Shown: positions 59,983 to 64,000 of the stretch, in pieces
Layout: the number at the start of each line of letters is the position of its first letter
Position numbering within the stretch: position 1 is the first letter of the stretch
Source: JAJXWB01 sp046349215
Lineage (GTDB): Bacteria > Pseudomonadota > Alphaproteobacteria > Rhizobiales > Beijerinckiaceae
Assembly: GCA_046349215.1 (NCBI GenBank)
Contig: JAXMCV010000001.1
Coordinates: forward strand, 1,116,001 to 1,180,000
Direction of reading: 5' to 3'
DNA: 64,000 nucleotides
Notes under the pieces: model-generated
Told to the model about the DNA's origin: nothing
The model's database searches: none
The model's input: the letters and a program-made list of their open reading frames with translations, nothing else
Program-made: the position numbers and the translations under genes

Positions 59983-60004
59983 TCTGTCCGGTCGCCCGGA
60001 CAGA
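59983..60004 (-). promoter_or_regulatory. hairpin between pufQ and pufB
   Basis: TCTGTCCGG and CCGGACAGA form a perfect 9-bp stem with a four-base loop. A second small stem (GTGACG/CGTCAC, 59958-59974) follows in the leftward transcript. They lie nine and about 40 bases after the pufQ stop and may mark an mRNA processing or protection site upstream of pufBA. Confidence 0.6.
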
Positions 60005-60013
60005 AGCTCCTGA

Positions 60014-60277
60014 TCACCCCAAGAACGCGAACGTGCTTGCGGTTGAAGCGTTGACCCACGCCTCGTGAAAGATCGAATGCCGGACGGCGTGCGAGCCGAC
60101 GGCGAGGTGGACGGCGCGTTGCGCCAGGACCACGAAGAGAAATGCCGGATAGAGCGCAATCGTCAGATTGCGATGCGATGTCGCGTCGCGATCCTGCCGC
60201 CGATGGGGAAGCGCCGGGGCGCTCGCAGCCGCCATGTTCATCGAACCGCTCCATTCGAGGCCTGTCTTGCCGATCAT
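60014..60277 (-). CDS. pufQ: PufQ-like protein
   Basis: Protein of 87 residues from an ATG that shares a base with the bchZ stop (TGATG) and has a strong GGAGGTCCC site inside bchZ. One membrane helix (NLTIALYPAFLFVVLAQRAVHL) is flanked by basic residues, and the C-terminus reads NASTASTFAFLG. Length, single helix, and position between bchZ and pufB are those of PufQ, which promotes bacteriochlorophyll formation. Sequence similarity to Rhodobacter PufQ is weak by eye, so the name rests mainly on position. Confidence 0.7.
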   Translation of the reverse strand: MIGKTGLEWSGSMNMAAASAPALPHRRQDRDATSHRNLTIALYPAFLFVVLAQRAVHLAVGSHAVRHSIFHEAWVNASTASTFAFLG

Positions 60278-61737
60278 CACGGGACCTCCATGATTGACTT
60301 GCGCGCGCCCGCCACATGGCGGGCGGAAACCTTGTCTGCGCCTTCGCGGATCGCGCCCTGCTCCGCGCTGTCGCGCAGGCGCTTGGCCGCCGAAATGCGT
60401 ACGAGAAACGGCTGCGCCTCGACCAGTTCGTCGAGCAGGCGGCGCGCCTCGTCTTCCCACAGCCGCATCGCGGGCTCCTGCAGGCGGCCTGGCGTCGCCT
60501 CGACGCGATCGAGGTCCGTGCCGAGCGGAAGAATGTTGAACAGCGCATCGAACAGCGCGTTGCAGAATTCCTGGACGATGTAGGTCGCGCCCGCATAGCC
60601 CATGAACGGCGTGCCGGTGGCGCGGCGGATGATGGCGCCGGGGAACGACGCCGGTATGTAGGCGGAGCGCCCGCCCGCCTCGGCGGAATACATCCGCTCG
60701 TTGAACGAACCGAACAGAACCAGCGGCGGCGACTTGCGGATCGCTTCGCGGATCGCGGCATTGTCGGTTTTTGCGCCGGGCTTGCGCGCAATCGCGAAAT
60801 TGCAGGGAATGCCTAGTTCTTCCTCGAGAAAGCGCCGTACGCCGCGCGCGTAGGTCTCGCCCGAGACGATGCCGAAGGCCGCCGTGGCGAAGAAATCCTG
60901 CGTCACGCTGCGCCACAGGTCCCAGACCGGCTTGATCGTGGTGTGCTTCTCGCGCTCGATGAAGGGTTCGGGATCGATGCCGGTCAGCTCGCCCAGCGTC
61001 TGCAGGAACTTCGTCGTCGAGAATATGCCGATCGGCGCATGCAGCCACGGCTTGCCCAGTTCCTCGCAGAGCTTCGCCCCGAACTCGCGATAGAGGCAGA
61101 CGTTCACGTCGGCGTCGCCGAGCGTCTTGATGTCGTCGACATGCGAGCCGAGCGGAAAGACGAGGTTGATCTCGCAGCCCAGCCCCTCGACCAGCCGTCT
61201 TATCTCGGCGAGGTCGGACGGCATGTTGAACGTGCCGTAGATCGGCCCGATGATGTTGACGCGCGGCTTCTCGCCTTCCGCGCGCGGCGCGGCCTGGCGC
61301 TTGGCCTGCCGCTTCGGCGTGCCGAATTCGTTCCACAGCCAGCAGATCGCGCGATCGGCGCTCTGCCACTGATCCTCGTCGATCGTGCGCGGCAGGAATC
61401 GCAAGAGGTTCGAGCCTTCCGGCGTCACGCCGCCGCCGATCATCTCGGCGATGGAACCGGTAACGACGACCGCCGGCAGGTCCGGGTCCTGCACGCCGCT
61501 GGCGCGACGCAGCGCGCCTTCCGTGCCGCTCCTGGTCAGTTCCTCTTCCGAGAGACCCGTCACGACAACAGGCAATTCGTGCGGCGGCAGCGCGTCCGTG
61601 TAGTGCAGCACCGCCGTGACGGGCAGGTTCTCGCAGCCGACCGGGCCGTCGATGACGACGCGCATGCCGCGCAGCGCCGAAAACGCATAGACGGCGCCCC
61701 AATACCCCCCTGCCCTGTCGTGATCGAGCACGAGCAT
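60277..61737 (-). CDS. bchZ: BchZ, chlorophyllide a reductase subunit Z
   Basis: Nitrogenase-like catalytic subunit of 486 residues; with BchY it forms the core that reduces the B ring of chlorophyllide a. The opening MLVLDHDRAGGYWGAVYAF is diagnostic, and C35 (GPVGCENLPV) is the FeS ligand. The start lies one base after the bchY stop, and the end is coupled to pufQ. In this arrangement puf expression is partly driven from upstream bch promoters. Confidence 0.97.
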   Translation of the reverse strand: MLVLDHDRAGGYWGAVYAFSALRGMRVVIDGPVGCENLPVTAVLHYTDALPPHELPVVVTGLSEEELTRSGTEGALRRASGVQDPDLPAVVVTGSIAEMIGGGVTPEGSNLLRFLPRTIDEDQWQSADRAICWLWNEFGTPKRQAKRQAAPRAEGEKPRVNIIGPIYGTFNMPSDLAEIRRLVEGLGCEINLVFPLGSHVDDIKTLGDADVNVCLYREFGAKLCEELGKPWLHAPIGIFSTTKFLQTLGELTGIDPEPFIEREKHTTIKPVWDLWRSVTQDFFATAAFGIVSGETYARGVRRFLEEELGIPCNFAIARKPGAKTDNAAIREAIRKSPPLVLFGSFNERMYSAEAGGRSAYIPASFPGAIIRRATGTPFMGYAGATYIVQEFCNALFDALFNILPLGTDLDRVEATPGRLQEPAMRLWEDEARRLLDELVEAQPFLVRISAAKRLRDSAEQGAIREGADKVSARHVAGARKSIMEVP

Positions 61738-61738
61738 G

Positions 61739-63262
61739 TCAGGTCCCCACCGCTTCGGCCGCGCGCGCGCGCGCCTCGCGCATGCGCCGCTGCTTGTCCT
61801 TGAAGCCCGCGGGCGTCTCGGGCTTGCCGGTCCAGCCGTAGCCTGCGACGTCGCCGCCGCCCACGCCCTGGAAGAAGCCCTTCATCCGGTCGAACCGCTC
61901 GGCGCCACGCGTCTGGTTGGCGACGATGTCGGCGAGCGCCATGACGCCAGCCGCGCCGAACAGAGGCCGCGCCGAAACCATGTTCGTGAAATAGATGGCG
62001 GGGATGCCGCGTTCCTTCGCCTTCTGCACCAGCGGAGTCGTGCCGAGCGCCAGCATCGGGCGCACTTCCTGCATCGCGGCCAGATCCTGCTCGAGCGAGG
62101 CGCGATACTGGATGTGGACGCCACGCGACTGCAGCCATTCGCGGTCGGGATCGCTCCAGTCCGTGCGCGGACAGGCGGTGCCGACATAGGGCACTTCGGC
62201 GCCGCACTCGATCAGCAGACGGGCGACGAGAAGCTCCGATCCCTCGTAGCCGGAGACGGTGATGCGCCCGTCGATCCGGCGTGCAGCAAGCGCGTCACGG
62301 ATCGCCGGCAGGGCGGCGTTCTTTGCGGCCTCGATGTTCTCCTGCGCGACGTTCGCGGCCTGGCCCGCGGCCTCCAGCCAGGCGGCGGTTCCTTCGAATC
62401 CGACAGGCGCAGACCCGAACACCGGCCGGCCCGCAAGGCCAAACTCGCGCGTCGTCGCAGTGTAGAACGGATGGATCGCGGCGGCCGCGACGCAATCGAG
62501 ATTGGCGTAGAGGTCGCGCCATTCGCGCGCCGGCAATTGCGGCGCGACCGAGAGCCCCATCGGCGCGATCATGCGGCCGATGCCGACGGGATCGGCGGGG
62601 AACAATTCGCCGATCAACGAAATCGAGGGTCCTTCGGCCTGCGGGCCGCGCGGACGCTGCACGGGGCCCTGCTCGGCTTCCGTCCGCGCATAGCGCAGCA
62701 TCGCGCCCGCCAGCACATCCTTGGCCTCGGCATGCGTCGGAACGCCGAAGCCCGGCACGTCGATGCCGATGATGCGCACGCCGTCGATGTCGCGCGGCAG
62801 CCGGTCGAGCGGAATGCCGGAAGCCGTCGGCACGCACAGGTTGATGACGACGACCGCGTCGTAGTCCTCGGGCTTTGCTGTCAGCGCGACGGCGTCGCGG
62901 ATGTCCTCGTAGAGCTTGCCCGTGACGAGCGTCTCGGAATCGAACGGCACATAGCCGACTGAACGGCGCGCGCCGTAGAAATGCGAGGTGAAGGTCAGGC
63001 CATAGACGCAACATGCCGAACCCGACAGGATCGTCGCGACGCGGCGCATGCGCAGACCGACGCGCAGCGATCCAAAGGCCGGGCACATGGACTGCGGCTG
63101 GTCGTGCGGACCCTTCGGGTAATCCGCCTGGAGGCGATCGAGAGTCTCGCTCTTGCCTGCAGCGCGCGCCGCCGCGATCATCGTGTCGCGACCGGCATGG
63201 CAGCCGTCGACGGCGGTCGAAGCGCCCGTCCCCTCCTGCCTTGCCTGCGCGATGTCGTCCAT
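61739..63262 (-). CDS. bchY: BchY, chlorophyllide a reductase subunit Y
   Basis: Second catalytic subunit, 507 residues from the ATG at 63262 (MDDIAQARQEG). Candidate [4Fe-4S] ligands are C60 (QSMCPAFGSLRVG), C84/C85 (GSACCVYGL) and C143 (INLCVPTASG). A longer frame to 63328 overlaps bchX and is not used. It starts eight bases after bchX. Confidence 0.97.
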   Translation of the reverse strand: MDDIAQARQEGTGASTAVDGCHAGRDTMIAAARAAGKSETLDRLQADYPKGPHDQPQSMCPAFGSLRVGLRMRRVATILSGSACCVYGLTFTSHFYGARRSVGYVPFDSETLVTGKLYEDIRDAVALTAKPEDYDAVVVINLCVPTASGIPLDRLPRDIDGVRIIGIDVPGFGVPTHAEAKDVLAGAMLRYARTEAEQGPVQRPRGPQAEGPSISLIGELFPADPVGIGRMIAPMGLSVAPQLPAREWRDLYANLDCVAAAAIHPFYTATTREFGLAGRPVFGSAPVGFEGTAAWLEAAGQAANVAQENIEAAKNAALPAIRDALAARRIDGRITVSGYEGSELLVARLLIECGAEVPYVGTACPRTDWSDPDREWLQSRGVHIQYRASLEQDLAAMQEVRPMLALGTTPLVQKAKERGIPAIYFTNMVSARPLFGAAGVMALADIVANQTRGAERFDRMKGFFQGVGGGDVAGYGWTGKPETPAGFKDKQRRMREARARAAEAVGT

Positions 63263-63270
63263 CACGATCC

Positions 63271-64000
63271 TCAATTCGTCTCGTACACGACTTCGAGCGA
63301 CTTGCGCTCGATCGACTCGCGGCCGCACATGTCGGCGAGCGTCGCCGGCTGCAGCACGACATCCCTTCCCACGGCCTCGCCCTTGAACAGGCCCAGCAAC
63401 TGATCCTGCGTGAGCGGCGACGGGCGCATCGGCGGCGCATCGGCCGCAGCGCGCGCGAGATCCTCGAACATCGGGGCCCAGCGGCCGCCCGGCCTGCCGA
63501 TGATCTCGTAGTTCGCGCTCTTGCGGCGGATGTCTTCGTCGGCCGGAATCGCGGCCAGGATCGGCACGCCGGCGGCCTCCGCGAAGGCTTGCGCTTCGCC
63601 CGTGCCATCATCCTTGTTGATGACGATGCCGGCGACGCCGACATTGCCGCCGAGCTTGCGGAAGTAGTCGACCGCCGAGCAGACGTTGTTGGCGACGTAG
63701 AGCGACTGAAGGTCGTTCGAGCCGACGATGATGACCTTCTGGCACATGTCGCGCGCGATCGGCAGGCCGAAGCCGCCGCACACCACGTCGCCCAGGAAGT
63801 CTAGGAGGACGTAGTCAAAGCCCCAGTCGTGGAAGCCGAGCTTCTCGAGAAGCTCGAAGCCGTGAATGATGCCACGCCCGCCGCAGCCGCGACCGACCTC
63901 CGGGCCCCCGAGTTCCATGGCGAACACGCCGTCGCGGATGAAGCAGACGTCGCCGATCTGAACCTGCTCGCCGGCCTGCTTCTTGCGGTGCGAGGTCTCG
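63271..64000 (-). CDS. bchX: BchX, chlorophyllide a reductase iron protein (partial)
   Basis: C-terminal 242 or so residues of the NifH-like ATPase that feeds electrons to BchYZ; the N-terminus and P-loop lie beyond the right edge. Visible are the FeS-ligand regions GPEVGRGCGGRGII and LGDVVCGGFGLPIARDMCQ, with QSLYVANNVCSAVDYF after them. The frame remains open to the last base. Confidence 0.96.
   Translation of the reverse strand, partial: ETSHRKKQAGEQVQIGDVCFIRDGVFAMELGGPEVGRGCGGRGIIHGFELLEKLGFHDWGFDYVLLDFLGDVVCGGFGLPIARDMCQKVIIVGSNDLQSLYVANNVCSAVDYFRKLGGNVGVAGIVINKDDGTGEAQAFAEAAGVPILAAIPADEDIRRKSANYEIIGRPGGRWAPMFEDLARAAADAPPMRPSPLTQDQLLGLFKGEAVGRDVVLQPATLADMCGRESIERKSLEVVYETN

Noticed and set aside
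60278..61702. Long minus-strand frame overlapping bchZ that ends in the PufQ-like sequence
   Set aside because: Only the part after the ATG at 60277 is plausible; the rest is out of frame with bchZ.
1..64000. CRISPR arrays, rRNA and tRNA genes
   Set aside because: No regularly spaced repeats and no tRNA- or rRNA-like sequence were seen on reading; a covariance-model scan was not possible.

Overview
The window looks like chromosome from a high-GC alphaproteobacterium, most likely a phototrophic member of Hyphomicrobiales. The evidence is a bchXYZ-pufQBALM operon and a bchEJ / bchG-bch2-bchP-tspO block at the right end, GC-rich codon use throughout, many translationally coupled catabolic genes and many acyl-CoA enzymes. 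The species cannot be named from sequence alone.

Region 1 (1-21.1 kb) is a large catabolic regulon for an unidentified, probably cyclic, carboxylic acid. A leftward operon encodes an enoyl-CoA hydratase-family protein, a Tat-type ABC substrate-binding protein, an SDR, an AMP-forming acyl-CoA ligase and an IpdAB-like two-subunit CoA-transferase (the A subunit runs off the left edge). Opposite lie an acyl-CoA dehydrogenase, a TetR regulator, an FAD desaturase-like oxidoreductase, a complete Liv-type importer (F, G, H, M and a binding protein) with a second acyl-CoA ligase embedded in it, and a Rieske dioxygenase (alpha and beta) followed by two more crotonase-fold enzymes, an SDR and an HSL-type hydrolase. 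Three copies of one 18-bp palindrome (CG-N2-YG-N2-CG core) sit at exactly the three promoter regions, so the adjacent TetR probably controls the whole set.

Region 2 (21.1-33.8 kb) is accessory DNA. It holds a large protein with two Hcp-like repeats, an Ig-like domain and a DUF4214-like tail, an IS110-family element, a lone 88-residue unknown gene, an IS91-type element with its own tyrosine recombinase, a GFA/CENP-V gene flanked by a 29-bp repeat, a TetR/hydrolase pair with a near-textbook operator, and an IS21 element abutting the 3' end of a broken integrase.

Region 3 (33.9-46.9 kb) has a small aromatic meta-cleavage cluster (two paralogous TetR regulators, FAD hydroxylase, type I extradiol dioxygenase, FAH-family hydrolase), an MBL-fold hydrolase, a 1.3-kb gene-poor stretch, an SMP-30-like protein, and a tightly coupled heme cassette: a catalase-fold protein lacking the usual distal Asn, an unknown protein and a DyP peroxidase. 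An IS481 copy with intact 6-bp target duplications sits next to it, exactly on the stop codon of a class III cyclase/ATPase/TPR-like signalling protein.

Region 4 (50.5-64 kb) is one end of the photosynthesis gene cluster. bchE and bchJ read left and bchG-bch2-bchP-tspO read right from a shared control region that carries an FNR/FixK-type box and a TGT-N12-ACA PpsR/CrtJ box. The puf operon, cotranscribed downstream of bchXYZ, reads left and ends at a strong terminator directly after pufM; no pufC or pufX follows.
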